DNA from: Pseudarthrobacter chlorophenolicus A6
GTDB taxonomy: Bacteria > Actinomycetota > Actinomycetes > Actinomycetales > Micrococcaceae
DNA: 64,000 nucleotides
Assembly: GCF_000022025.1 (NCBI RefSeq)
Contig: NC_011886.1
Location: forward strand, 4,201,953 to 4,265,952
Direction of reading: 5' to 3'
Part shown: positions 8,658-16,807 of the stretch, one piece after another
How positions within the stretch are numbered: the stretch's first letter is position 1
Layout of the letters: each line of letters begins with the position of its first letter
Translations under genes and position numbers: made by a program
Notes under the pieces: model-generated
What the model was told of the DNA's origin: nothing
What the model saw: only the letters and a program-made list of their open reading frames with translations
The model's database searches: none

Positions 8658-8783
8658 TGCTGGTTCCCCCCGGGGCAGGTGCTGATGCTGGAAATCAGAC
8701 TATCGTGGGCCTTGCCCGGCGTCCGTGCCGCACGCCGGGGCAGTTGCGAGCGCGCGGCACCCCGAGGCTCGAAGGAGAACCAC

Positions 8784-9269
8784 ATGAACGCTGCTTCCAC
8801 CCCTGCCGTCAACACGGCGGACCTCTATGACGAGCGCGGCGACGAGCTGGCGTCCGTGGCGCTGCAGTTCCAGTCCCTGGGCGGCCGCACGCATTTCTCG
8901 GGGCAGGCCCGGACCATCCGCTGCTTCCAGGACAACGCCCTGGTGAAGTCCACGCTGGCAACCCCCGGCAACGGCAGCGTGCTGGTGGTGGACGGCGGCG
9001 GCTCGCTGGGGACCGCCCTGATGGGGGACATGATCGCCGAAAGCGCCGTGGCGAACGGCTGGGCCGGCGTCGTGATCAACGGGGCAATCCGGGACCGCGA
9101 GGCCATCGCCAAGCTCGACCTCGGCGTGAAGGCGCTGGGCAGCAACCCCCGGAAGAGTGCCAAGGCCGGAGCGGGCGAGGTGGACGTTGACGTGGTGATT
9201 GACGGCGTCACCATCCGCACGGGCGCCCGGATCTGGTGCGACCCGGACGGCATCCTCGTGGAGCCGTAA
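8784..9269 (+). CDS. rraA: RraA-family protein (RNase E inhibitor fold / 4-hydroxy-4-methyl-2-oxoglutarate aldolase)
   Basis: A 161-residue protein from ATG 8784, preceded by AAGGAGAA. It follows E. coli RraA closely in layout: GGRTHFSGQARTIRCFQDN at about 33-51, VLVVDGGGSLGTALMGD at 66-82, and NGAIRD at 99-104. In the aldolase members the Arg-Asp pair in this last motif (here Arg103-Asp104) and the preceding Gly-Asp are catalytic; E. coli RraA has lost the Asp. The pair is retained here, so an aldolase or oxaloacetate decarboxylase activity is at least as likely as RNase E inhibition. It is a single gene in its own transcription unit. Confidence 0.92.
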   Translation: MNAASTPAVNTADLYDERGDELASVALQFQSLGGRTHFSGQARTIRCFQDNALVKSTLATPGNGSVLVVDGGGSLGTALMGDMIAESAVANGWAGVVINGAIRDREAIAKLDLGVKALGSNPRKSAKAGAGEVDVDVVIDGVTIRTGARIWCDPDGILVEP

Positions 9270-9319
9270 CCCGGCACCCCAAAAAAAGATTTCTGCGCCG
9301 GGAATGGAAGTGCAGGTAA

Positions 9320-9342
9320 GATAGTTACTGAAAGCAACTATC
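9320..9342. promoter_or_regulatory. near-palindromic operator upstream of DHA2 pump
   Basis: GATAGTT (9320-9326) and AACTATC (9336-9342) form a 7-bp perfect inverted repeat about one axis, and two more inner pairs match, giving a 23-bp near-palindrome that ends 37 bp before the pump start. This is the size and form of a MarR/TetR operator. No regulator gene is adjacent on this side. Confidence 0.55.
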
Positions 9343-9379
9343 AAATGCTTACTTCCCTTTTCTTCCCCTTGGAGCACCT

Positions 9380-11044
9380 ATGTCCAAAGCCACTGCCGCG
9401 CCCGGCGCAGGAGACACCCTGACGCAGCGCCAGATCGTCACCGTGATGGTGGGCCTGATGCTGGGCATGTTCCTGGCCTCGCTGGACCAGACCATCGTGT
9501 CCACGTCCATCTACACCATCGCCAACGACCTGGACGGCCTCTCGCTCCAGGCGTGGGCCACCACGGCGTACCTGATCACGTCCACGGTCAGCACCCCGCT
9601 GTACGGCAAGCTGAGCGACATTTTCGGCCGCCGCCCGCTTTACCTGAGCGCCATCGTGATCTTTCTGGCGGGATCGGTCTATGCCGGTTCCGTCCACTCC
9701 ATGACGGAGCTGGCACTTGCCCGCGGCGTCCAGGGCCTCGGCGCCGGCGGCCTGCTGGCCCTGGCGCTGACCATCATCGGCGACATTGTCTCGCTCAAGG
9801 ACAGGGCCAAGTACCAGGGCTATTTCATGTCAGTGTTCGGCATCTCCTCGGTGCTGGGCCCCGTGGTGGGCGGCGCCTTCGCCGGAACGTCCAACATCCT
9901 GGGCTTCGACGGCTGGCGCTGGGTGTTCTTCATCAACGTGCCAATCGGCCTCGCCGCCCTGGTGGTGGTGTTCCTGTTCCTGCACCTGCCGGCCAAGCAC
10001 CTGAAGCAGAAGATCGACTACTGGGGTGCGGCGGCCATCACCGTGGCCATCGTCCCGCTGCTGCTGGTGGCCGAGCAGGGACGCTCCTGGGGCTGGACGT
10101 CCACCAACTCCTTCCTCTGCTACGGGCTGGGCGTGGTGGGCATCGCCTGGTTCCTGCTGGCAGAGAAGCGCGCCGGGGACTACGCCCTGATCCCGCTGAG
10201 GCTCTTCAGCAACATCACCTTCGGGCTGTCCTCGCTGCTGAACTTCATCATCGGCATCGGTATGTTCGGCGCCATTGCCATGCTTCCCATGTACCTCCAG
10301 CTCGTGAAGGGCCTGACGCCCACCGAGGCCGGCCTGATGATGATCACCTTCACCGTGGGCATCCTGTTCGGGTCCATCACCGCCGGGCGGACCATCTCCG
10401 CCTCCGGCACCTTCCGGATCTTCCCCATCATGGGCACCGGAATCCTCACGGCCGCAGCACTGGTCATGGGGTTGTCGCTTCGCGTGGACACGGCCCTGTG
10501 GGTTCCCGGGCTGATCGCCGTGTTCTTCGGCGTGGGCCTGGGCTTCTGCATGCAGCCGCTCACGCTGGCCATGCAGACCTCCGTGCCCCCGCGTGACATG
10601 GGGGTGGGAACGTCCTCGGCCGCCTTCTTCCGCTCCATGGGCGGAGCCGTGGGAACCGCCGTCTTCATCTCCATGCTGTTCAGCCTGGCCGCGGACAAGA
10701 TCGCCGACGGCATGAAAGCCGCCACCACCGACGCCGCGTACCTGGCCGTCCTGAAGGACCCGGCGGTGGCAGCAGACCCGGCCAACGCCAAGCTGTACGA
10801 CTTCTTCAAGAACGGCGCGTCCAACGATTCGCTCAACGACACCAGCTGGCTGCACACCGCCAACAGCACCCTGACCCGGCCCATCACCGAAGGCTTCGCC
10901 GGTTCGATCGACGCCGTGATGCTGACCGCTGCGGTGCTCACCGGAATAGCGTTCCTGATCAGCCTCGCACTGCCGAAGAAGAAGCTGACGGATCCCAACG
11001 CCACTCCCCCGCAGGACGACACCCTGCAGGTGCCCGCCCACTAA
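9380..11044 (+). CDS. DHA2-type MFS multidrug efflux pump (14 TMS)
   Basis: A 554-residue membrane protein of the EmrB/QacA group that expels toxic compounds by proton antiport. The signature LDQTIVST lies in the first helix (residues 35-42), the A-like motif GKLSDIFGRRPLYL after helix 2, and about 14 hydrophobic segments are seen, with a long extracellular insert before the last helix and a polar C-terminal tail. Start ATG 9380 has TTGGAGCACC upstream. It follows the palindrome at 9320-9342, which probably controls it. Two 32-bp repeat units and a hairpin follow the stop. Confidence 0.92.
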   Translation: MSKATAAPGAGDTLTQRQIVTVMVGLMLGMFLASLDQTIVSTSIYTIANDLDGLSLQAWATTAYLITSTVSTPLYGKLSDIFGRRPLYLSAIVIFLAGSVYAGSVHSMTELALARGVQGLGAGGLLALALTIIGDIVSLKDRAKYQGYFMSVFGISSVLGPVVGGAFAGTSNILGFDGWRWVFFINVPIGLAALVVVFLFLHLPAKHLKQKIDYWGAAAITVAIVPLLLVAEQGRSWGWTSTNSFLCYGLGVVGIAWFLLAEKRAGDYALIPLRLFSNITFGLSSLLNFIIGIGMFGAIAMLPMYLQLVKGLTPTEAGLMMITFTVGILFGSITAGRTISASGTFRIFPIMGTGILTAAALVMGLSLRVDTALWVPGLIAVFFGVGLGFCMQPLTLAMQTSVPPRDMGVGTSSAAFFRSMGGAVGTAVFISMLFSLAADKIADGMKAATTDAAYLAVLKDPAVAADPANAKLYDFFKNGASNDSLNDTSWLHTANSTLTRPITEGFAGSIDAVMLTAAVLTGIAFLISLALPKKKLTDPNATPPQDDTLQVPAH

Positions 11045-11098
11045 ACGCGCGCTCACCAGTGGCGGCCAGAACACCAACGCGCGCTCACTAGTGGCGGC
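11044..11098 (+). repeat. 32-bp tandem repeat, two copies, abutting a stop codon
   Basis: Two units beginning with AACGCGCGCTCAC at 11044 and 11076 (exact 32-bp period) and continuing with an AGTGGCGGC element. The first unit begins in the TAA stop of the DHA2 gene. The same 13-mer with the same 32-bp period occurs in opposite orientation at 17348-17424, also at a gene's stop codon. Confidence 0.85.
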
Positions 11099-11103
11099 AT
11101 TAA

Positions 11104-11140
11104 CCGGAACCCTTTCGCACACAGTGCGGAAGGGTTCCGG
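11104..11140 (+). terminator. rho-independent-like terminator of DHA2 gene
   Basis: Inverted repeat 11104-11120 with 11124-11140, 17 bp with one G-T pair, loop ACA, followed by CGTTTCTCC. It lies about 60 bp beyond the stop codon. Confidence 0.75.
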
Positions 11141-11362
11141 CGTTTCTCCGGAAAGTACTGCGCGCCCGGGGTGGGGTGTACGACGGCGGCGCGCACCGTC
11201 GTCGTCCGCGTCCGCTGCGGAAGGGGAGCCGGCGAACGGCTGCTTCAACTGGAACGGTTCGCCGTGGCATGGAACACTACCGTAAGTACACTGGCCATTT
11301 AGCCGGTCCGCAGCCGACGACGTCCGCGCGAACTCCACCACACCCCAAACCCAGGGAGAACC
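11141..11362. other. intergenic region upstream of sugar porter
   Basis: No gene is visible. A short inverted repeat ACGACGG/CCGTCGT (11180-11186 with 11196-11202) and a possible -10 (TACACT, about 11287) are the only structures I can point to. The promoter of the sugar porter should lie here. Confidence 0.4.
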
Positions 11363-12802
11363 ATGCCCACTGCACAGGAGCAGACCAAGACCCGCATACC
11401 GCAGCGGGTGATCTGGCTGGCCCTTGCGGGAGCGGTGGGCGGATTCCTCTTCGGCTTCGACTCGTCCGTGGTGAACGGTGCAGTGGACGCCATGAAGGGC
11501 GAGTTCGCGCTCTCCGAAGCGGTGACCGGGTTCGCCGTCGCCGTTGCACTGCTGGGCTGTGCTGCGGGCGCCTACCTGGCCGGAAAAGTGGCGGACAAAT
11601 ACGGCCGCATCCCCGCCATGAAGATCGGCGCGCTGCTCTTCCTGGTCAGCGCCATCGGCACAGGCTTTGCGTTCAGCGTCTGGGACCTTATTTTCTGGCG
11701 GCTGGTGGGCGGGCTGGGCATTGGCCTTGCCTCCGTGATTGCCCCCGCCTACATCTCCGAGATCTCGCCGCGGCAGGTCCGCGGGCGGCTCGCCTCCCTG
11801 CAGCAGCTGGCCATCACCACCGGTATTTTCGCGGCCCTCCTGTCGGACGCCCTCCTGGCCACCAGTGCCGGCGGCGCGGACCAGTCCTTCTGGCTGGGCA
11901 TCGAGGCGTGGCGGTGGATGTTCCTGGCCGCCGCCGTTCCCGCCCTGGTCTACGGCTGGATCGCCTTCACGCTCCCGGAGTCCCCGCGGTTCCTGGTGTT
12001 CCAGGGCAAGGACGACGAAGCACGCAAGATCTTCGACAGCATCGCCCCGGCCGATGACACCGAGCGCCACATCCGCGAAATCCGGGACGCCATCGAGGAA
12101 GACAAGATCGCCGGCCAGAAGGGCTCGCTGCGCGGCAAGACCTTTGGCCTGCAGGCGGTGGTGTGGGTGGGCATCATCCTCTCCATGCTGCAGCAGTTCG
12201 TGGGCATCAATGTGATCTTCTACTACTCCACTACCCTGTGGAAGGCCGTCGGTTTCCGGGAAGAGGACTCCCTGGCCATCTCGGTGGCCACCTCCGTCAC
12301 CAATATCCTGGTGACCCTGGTGGCCATCGCCCTGGTGGACCGGATTGGCCGCCGCCCCATCCTCCTGGCTGGTTCCGTGGGCATGGCCGTCTCCCTGGGC
12401 GCCATGGCCCTGGCCTTCTCCTCCGCAACCGGATCCGGCGAAGACATCACCCTCCCGGGCGCCTGGGGTCCGGTTGCCCTGGTGGCGGCCAACGTGTTCG
12501 TGGTCAGCTTCGGCGCTTCCTGGGGCCCGCTGGTGTGGGTACTGCTCGGCGAGATCTTCCCCTCCCGGATCCGCGCCCGTGCCCTGGGGCTTGCCGCGGC
12601 GGCGCAATGGGTGGCCAACTTCGCCATCACCCTCAGCTTCCCGGTGATGTCCGCCGTGTCCCTGCCGCTGACCTACGCCATGTATGCGCTGTTCGCGGCG
12701 GCATCCTTCTTCTTCGTGATGTTCAAGGTGCCGGAAACCAACGGCATGTCCCTCGAGCAGGCCGAGACCCTGTTCGTGGCCAAGGGCTCAGCGAAAGGCT
12801 AG
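11363..12802 (+). CDS. sugar porter (MFS) family transporter
   Basis: A 479-residue, 12-helix carrier, likely a proton symporter for a hexose or pentose. Sugar porter signatures are complete: GGFLFGFD at 26-33, DKYGRIPAM after helix 2, RLVGGLGIGLASVIAPAYISE in helix 4, PESPRFL at 205-211, QQFVGINVIFYYS in helix 7, DRIGRRPIL and a C-terminal PETNG. Such proteins (XylE, GalP, GlcP and IolT relatives) cannot be separated by substrate from sequence alone. Start ATG 11363 follows CAGGGAGAA. It appears monocistronic. Confidence 0.93.
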   Translation: MPTAQEQTKTRIPQRVIWLALAGAVGGFLFGFDSSVVNGAVDAMKGEFALSEAVTGFAVAVALLGCAAGAYLAGKVADKYGRIPAMKIGALLFLVSAIGTGFAFSVWDLIFWRLVGGLGIGLASVIAPAYISEISPRQVRGRLASLQQLAITTGIFAALLSDALLATSAGGADQSFWLGIEAWRWMFLAAAVPALVYGWIAFTLPESPRFLVFQGKDDEARKIFDSIAPADDTERHIREIRDAIEEDKIAGQKGSLRGKTFGLQAVVWVGIILSMLQQFVGINVIFYYSTTLWKAVGFREEDSLAISVATSVTNILVTLVAIALVDRIGRRPILLAGSVGMAVSLGAMALAFSSATGSGEDITLPGAWGPVALVAANVFVVSFGASWGPLVWVLLGEIFPSRIRARALGLAAAAQWVANFAITLSFPVMSAVSLPLTYAMYALFAAASFFFVMFKVPETNGMSLEQAETLFVAKGSAKG

Positions 12803-12831
12803 GAAGTCCGCCAAGCGCATAGATTGGACCC

Positions 12832-13518
12832 ATGACTGAAACGGGGGCGGTCCTGGAGGCCGAGCAGCTTGTGGTGGGCTATGGCGGCGCCGCCGTTTGC
12901 GGTGAAGTGACCGCAGCGGTGCATTCCGGCCAGGTGCTGGGTGTTGTCGGGGTCAACGGCGCCGGCAAGTCCACCGTCCTGCAAACGCTCGCCGGACGGC
13001 AGCCCGCCATCAGCGGCGAAGCCCGGATCCAGGGCCTCCTGGTGGACCCGGATACGGTCCCGTTCAGGCGACAGGTTGCCGCCGTGTTCGACGACGACCT
13101 CTTCTTTCCGTCGCTCAGCGTCGCCGAGCACCTGCTCCTCGTAGCCCGAGGCCACTCGCTGCCCAACCCCGAGTTGCGCGTCGCGGCCGAACTAAAGTTC
13201 TTCGGCCTGGACGGCCGGGCCGATGCCGTTCCCGATGCCCTGTCCTCAGGCCAGCGGCGCAGGCTCCTGCTGGCAGCCGGCTTTATCCGCCCGGCGTCGC
13301 TGCTGATTCTCGATGAGCCGGAACAGCGGCTGGACCCGGTGATGCGCGACGCCCTGGCCAGGCGCATCAAGGGCCACGCCGAGGCGGGTGGAGCGGCAGT
13401 GCTGGTAACCCATGATCCCGGACTGCTCGTCGAGACGGCCGGCTCCTGCCTGGTGATCAAGGGCGAGGTGGAGCTGGTGGAACCCGGGGACGGAGCAGCG
13501 TTCATTGCAGGCCTCTGA
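12832..13518 (+). CDS. ABC transporter ATP-binding protein
   Basis: A 228-residue ATPase with Walker A GVNGAGKS (40-47), signature LSSGQ (137-141), Walker B LLILDE (157-162) and a switch His in VTHD (about 193). Where most ABC proteins have the Q-loop glutamine, this one reads AVFDDDLFF (84-92), an acidic substitution seen in some actinobacterial exporters. It overlaps the next membrane protein gene, so the two form one exporter-like transporter. The start ATG 12832 has only a weak ribosome site. Substrate unknown. Confidence 0.9.
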   Translation: MTETGAVLEAEQLVVGYGGAAVCGEVTAAVHSGQVLGVVGVNGAGKSTVLQTLAGRQPAISGEARIQGLLVDPDTVPFRRQVAAVFDDDLFFPSLSVAEHLLLVARGHSLPNPELRVAAELKFFGLDGRADAVPDALSSGQRRRLLLAAGFIRPASLLILDEPEQRLDPVMRDALARRIKGHAEAGGAAVLVTHDPGLLVETAGSCLVIKGEVELVEPGDGAAFIAGL

Positions 13519-15064
13519 GCAGTCCGTGGGGACAGTTCCCGTGGCAGGAAGGAATCTTTCACGTCAGCTGGTGTCATTCACCCGCCGCCAGTCCAGGGCG
13601 TACAACCGCTCCCTCACGTCATTTGGTGATGCATTCGCTGACGTCTACACATCCGTTCTGGCGTTGGGATGCGCCGCCGCCATCGCCGTTTCATTCGTTG
13701 CTGCCCTGCGGGGCGAAATGGTCCGTGCCGATCCCCTGAGCTCGGGCGTGGAGGTGCATAGCCCGGTGGCGGTACCGGCCGAGCTCCTGTGGGTGCTGCT
13801 CACCTACGGTGTCCTGGCCGGCATCCTGATGGCAGCCCGGCGGCTCGGCCCGGTCGCGGTGACGGGAGCGCAAGGTGCCTGGTGGCTGCCGCTGCCCCTG
13901 GACCGGGGTCCGATGGTGCTGCCCACCTTCCGTCGCAGGATTTTCTGGGTAGGCCTGGGGTCCACGGCTGCTTACGTTCCGCTCAGTATCCTGACGGGCC
14001 TGGGACTGGCTACGTTTGAACATGCATTGGCGGCCGTGACTTTTGGAGCCTGCTGCCTCGCCGTACTGGGTATCGCCGCGCTGCTCCAACCTGACGGAAG
14101 GACGCCCCGGCGGGCCCTCGCCGGCGCCTTCCTGGCTCTGGCCCCGCTGGCTGCGCTGCCAGCGCTGGCCGGCAGGATGTGGCCGCTGGCTGTGTCCGCC
14201 CTGGCCGCCGCCGTCATTCTTCGCCGCGCGCTGCACCGGGCGGGCGCGGTCCCGGGCACCGATCTCATCCGTGGAGGCAATGTTTCCGGTCATGCCGGAG
14301 CGTCGGTGTTCTTCCTGGACACCAACGAGCTGCTTCGGTCTTTTGCCGGCCCGCCCCGCCCGGTCGCCGCGTCCAGGGCAGGCCGTTTCTACGCACGGCC
14401 CGCCGGCAGTCCCTTTGCTGGCCTGGTCAAAGCCGACGTGGCGGCGTTCCTGCGCCTCCAGCCGCCGGTGGTGGTCCCGTTGCTGTGGCTGGCTGCGTGC
14501 CTGGCGGTGCTGGTATCCGACGCCGGCCTCCCCGCCTGGATGCAGCTGGCCTTCATCGCGCTGGCCGGCTGCGTTGTGGCGAGCGGAATGGGCGCCGTGG
14601 CCCGGCGGACGGCGTTGTTGCCCGAGCTGGACGCCCTGCTGCCGCTCCCCCGCGCGGCCGTCCGGGTGAGCCGGTTGTTGATGCCCGCGCTGGCGCTGGC
14701 CGCCTGGATGACACTGCTCATGGGCACACTGGCCTTGCTGGGGGCGGGCGGACCACTGTTGCCTGCCATGGGTGCGCTGGCCGGTATCGGCATGGGAGCC
14801 GGCTGCCTCCGCGGAGCCACCCGGCCGCCCGCGGACTGGACACTGCCGCCGGTGGATACGCCAATGGGCCCGGTTCCCCGGGCCCAATTGTCCTCGCTGC
14901 TGCGGGGACTCGACGTCACCGTCCTGTCATTGCTCCCGGTAGGAATTGCCCTCTTCGTGGGGCAGGCCCTTCCGGTGCTTGTCCTGACGCAGGCCGCGGT
15001 GAGCCTGGCTGCGGTGCTGGTGGTCCTGCTTTCCGGCACCAAGCCTGCCTCCGGGAGGCAGTAG
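13505..15064 (+). CDS. ABC transporter membrane protein (DUF6297-like), partner of upstream ATPase
   Basis: An Ala/Leu/Val-rich protein of up to 519 residues with about ten to twelve hydrophobic segments. A basic N-terminus (RRQSRAYNRSL) precedes the first segment; paired-arginine loops such as PTFRRRIFWVGLG recur. It resembles the large, poorly characterised permeases encoded next to short ABC ATPases in Actinobacteria. The start is uncertain: TTG 13505 follows GGAG at 9 nt and would overlap the ATPase by 14 bp; GTG 13526 and GTG 13541 are alternatives. The stop lies 6 bp from the convergent MFS gene. Confidence 0.75.
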   Translation: MQASEQSVGTVPVAGRNLSRQLVSFTRRQSRAYNRSLTSFGDAFADVYTSVLALGCAAAIAVSFVAALRGEMVRADPLSSGVEVHSPVAVPAELLWVLLTYGVLAGILMAARRLGPVAVTGAQGAWWLPLPLDRGPMVLPTFRRRIFWVGLGSTAAYVPLSILTGLGLATFEHALAAVTFGACCLAVLGIAALLQPDGRTPRRALAGAFLALAPLAALPALAGRMWPLAVSALAAAVILRRALHRAGAVPGTDLIRGGNVSGHAGASVFFLDTNELLRSFAGPPRPVAASRAGRFYARPAGSPFAGLVKADVAAFLRLQPPVVVPLLWLAACLAVLVSDAGLPAWMQLAFIALAGCVVASGMGAVARRTALLPELDALLPLPRAAVRVSRLLMPALALAAWMTLLMGTLALLGAGGPLLPAMGALAGIGMGAGCLRGATRPPADWTLPPVDTPMGPVPRAQLSSLLRGLDVTVLSLLPVGIALFVGQALPVLVLTQAAVSLAAVLVVLLSGTKPASGRQ

Positions 15065-15070
15065 CCGGCC

Positions 15071-16294
15071 CTAGACCAGGTGCGGCTCGTGGGCCGTGAG
15101 GTACTTCCGGCCGCTGAACGCCACCAGGATGGCGATTCCCATGGCCACGGCACCGGCGTAGAACGGCACCTGGGGGCCGAAGTGCTCACCCAGTTGCGCG
15201 GCCAGGAACGGAGCCAGCGCGCCGCCCATCCAGCGGACGAAGTTGTAGCCGGAGGAAGCCACCGGCCGCGGGGAATCGGAGACGCCCATGGCCAGCTCGG
15301 TGTAGACGGTGTTGTTGATGCCCAGCAGGGCGCCCGCCGCAATGACCAGTACGACGACGGCAGGCACCGAGTGCCCGGCTGCCAGTCCCAGCCCGGCCAG
15401 GTCCAGCAGCAGGACGAACAGGGTGCCGGTCAGCACCTTGACGGCACCGAAGCGGCGCTGCAGGACCGGCGCGACGAACACGGAGAACACGGCCACAGCC
15501 ACGCCCCAGCCGAAGAAGACGGCGCCGATTCCATACGCGTCCATGCCCAGGATGAAGGGGGTAAAAGCCAGGATGGTGAAGAAGCCGTAGTTGTAGAACA
15601 AGCCGCTCGCCGCCGTCGTGCGCAATCCCTTGTGGCCCAGTGCCAGCAGCGGGTCGCGGAGGCGGACCTTGCGCTCGGGCAGCGGTGTTTTGGGAAGCAA
15701 TGCCAGCAGGGCGATGAATGCGGCGGCCATCAGCACGGCCGTGCCGAAGAACGGGGCGCGCCACTGCCAGCCGCCCAGTAGGGCACCCAGGAGCGGGCCA
15801 AGCGAGATGCCCAGGCCCAGTGCGGCCTCGTAGAGAATGATGGCAATCCCGGCCCCACCGCTGGCCACACCCACGATGACCGCGAGGGCGGTAGCGACGA
15901 AGAGGGCGTTGCCCAGGCCCCAGCCGGCGCGGAAGCCCACGAGCTCGCCGACGCTGCCGGACAGGCCGGAAAGCGAAGAGAACACCACGATGATGGCCAG
16001 CCCGATCAGCAGGGTCTTCTTGCCGCCGATCCGGGACGAGACGAAGCCGGTGACCAGCATCGCCAGGGCGGTGACCAGGAAGTAGCTGGTGAACAGCAGC
16101 GAGACCTCACTGGGGCTGGCGTCCAGGTTGGTGGCGATCGCGGGGAGGATGGGGTCCACCAGGCCGATGCCCATGAACGCGAAGACCGCGGCCAGGGCGG
16201 TGGCCCACACAGCTTTTGGCTGTTTGAGGAAGGAGGCCTTTTCGGCCTGGAGGGTGTTCCCGGGTGCCGGCAGGGTGTCTGCTTGGCGGTTCAT
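15071..16294 (-). CDS. DHA1-type MFS efflux transporter
   Basis: A 407-residue, 12-helix transporter. The first helix contains FAFMGIGLVDPILPAIA, the loop between helices 2 and 3 GFVSSRIGGKKTLLIG, and helix 5 the antiporter-type glycine-rich GLGISLGPLLGALLGG (about residues 160-175), marking drug/proton antiporters. It lies 30 bp downstream of a MarR gene on the same strand, in what is clearly one operon with an operator ahead of marR. The likely role is export of a toxic compound sensed by MarR. Start ATG 16294 with AGGAGT a few bases before. Confidence 0.92.
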   Translation of the reverse strand: MNRQADTLPAPGNTLQAEKASFLKQPKAVWATALAAVFAFMGIGLVDPILPAIATNLDASPSEVSLLFTSYFLVTALAMLVTGFVSSRIGGKKTLLIGLAIIVVFSSLSGLSGSVGELVGFRAGWGLGNALFVATALAVIVGVASGGAGIAIILYEAALGLGISLGPLLGALLGGWQWRAPFFGTAVLMAAAFIALLALLPKTPLPERKVRLRDPLLALGHKGLRTTAASGLFYNYGFFTILAFTPFILGMDAYGIGAVFFGWGVAVAVFSVFVAPVLQRRFGAVKVLTGTLFVLLLDLAGLGLAAGHSVPAVVVLVIAAGALLGINNTVYTELAMGVSDSPRPVASSGYNFVRWMGGALAPFLAAQLGEHFGPQVPFYAGAVAMGIAILVAFSGRKYLTAHEPHLV

Positions 16295-16324
16295 GGAGGG
16301 TACTCCTAAGGGGGGTGCGGTGCG

Positions 16325-16762
16325 TCAGTTCTGGAGGGACGCGTTGATTTTGTCGATGACGGGCAGCGCCGCCGCCAGTGCTTCCCGGTCCTCCTCGGTG
16401 AGTTCGCCAAGGAGTTCGGCCATGACGGCGTTGCGCCGCTGGTTTGCGGACTCGACGGCGGCGCGGCCTTCGGCGGTCAGGATGACGCGGACGGCCCGGG
16501 AGTCGGCGGGGTCGGGTTCGCGGCGGGCCAGCCCGGCGCGTTCGAGCTTAATGATCTGCTCGGTGGCGCTGGGTACCCTGACGCCGAGGTTTCGGGCAAT
16601 CTCACCTACCCGGACGCCGTCGTCCAGCAGCATCTTCAGGGTGCTGAGCTGGGCGGCGCTGAGGTCTCCGTCCGCGTCGAGGCGGCGGACCAGGTAGACG
16701 CTGTGGCGCAGGGCTTCGCGGAAGCCTGCGGCGAGTTCCTGGAGCTTGTTTTCGTTCATCAT
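16325..16762 (-). CDS. MarR-family transcriptional regulator
   Basis: A winged-helix regulator of 145 residues from ATG 16762 (16759 is equally possible; an ATG at 16777 sits in the operator spacer and has no ribosome site). The wing and recognition helix are visible in VGEIARNLGVRVPSATEQI and the beta wing ARREPDPADSRAVRVILT (near 80-100). It leads the MFS operon and should repress itself and the pump through the inverted repeat at 16762-16790, which also contains the AGGG ribosome site, so repression could block translation start signals as well as transcription. Confidence 0.92.
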   Translation of the reverse strand: MMNENKLQELAAGFREALRHSVYLVRRLDADGDLSAAQLSTLKMLLDDGVRVGEIARNLGVRVPSATEQIIKLERAGLARREPDPADSRAVRVILTAEGRAAVESANQRRNAVMAELLGELTEEDREALAAALPVIDKINASLQN

Positions 16763-16790
16763 TAGGTACCCTAACATTTAGGGTACCTAA
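16762..16790. promoter_or_regulatory. MarR operator, perfect 13-bp inverted repeat
   Basis: TTAGGTACCCTAA (16762-16774) and its exact reverse complement (16778-16790) are separated by 3 nt. The repeat lies immediately at the marR start and contains its AGGG ribosome site on the minus strand. Position and symmetry mark it as the autoregulatory operator of the MarR-MFS operon. Confidence 0.8.
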
Positions 16791-16807
16791 CAGTCAAAGC
16801 TGCGTGG

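Noticed and set aside
9830-12607. Very long minus-strand open frame (925 codons) opposite the DHA2 and sugar porter genes
   Set aside because: It is antisense to two well-supported transporter genes, is full of His, Gln and Gly runs typical of high-GC shadow frames, and has no ribosome site or recognisable domain.
16759-16777. ATG at 16777 as marR start
   Set aside because: It lies in the spacer of the operator with no ribosome site; ATG 16762 or 16759 has AGGG at proper distance.
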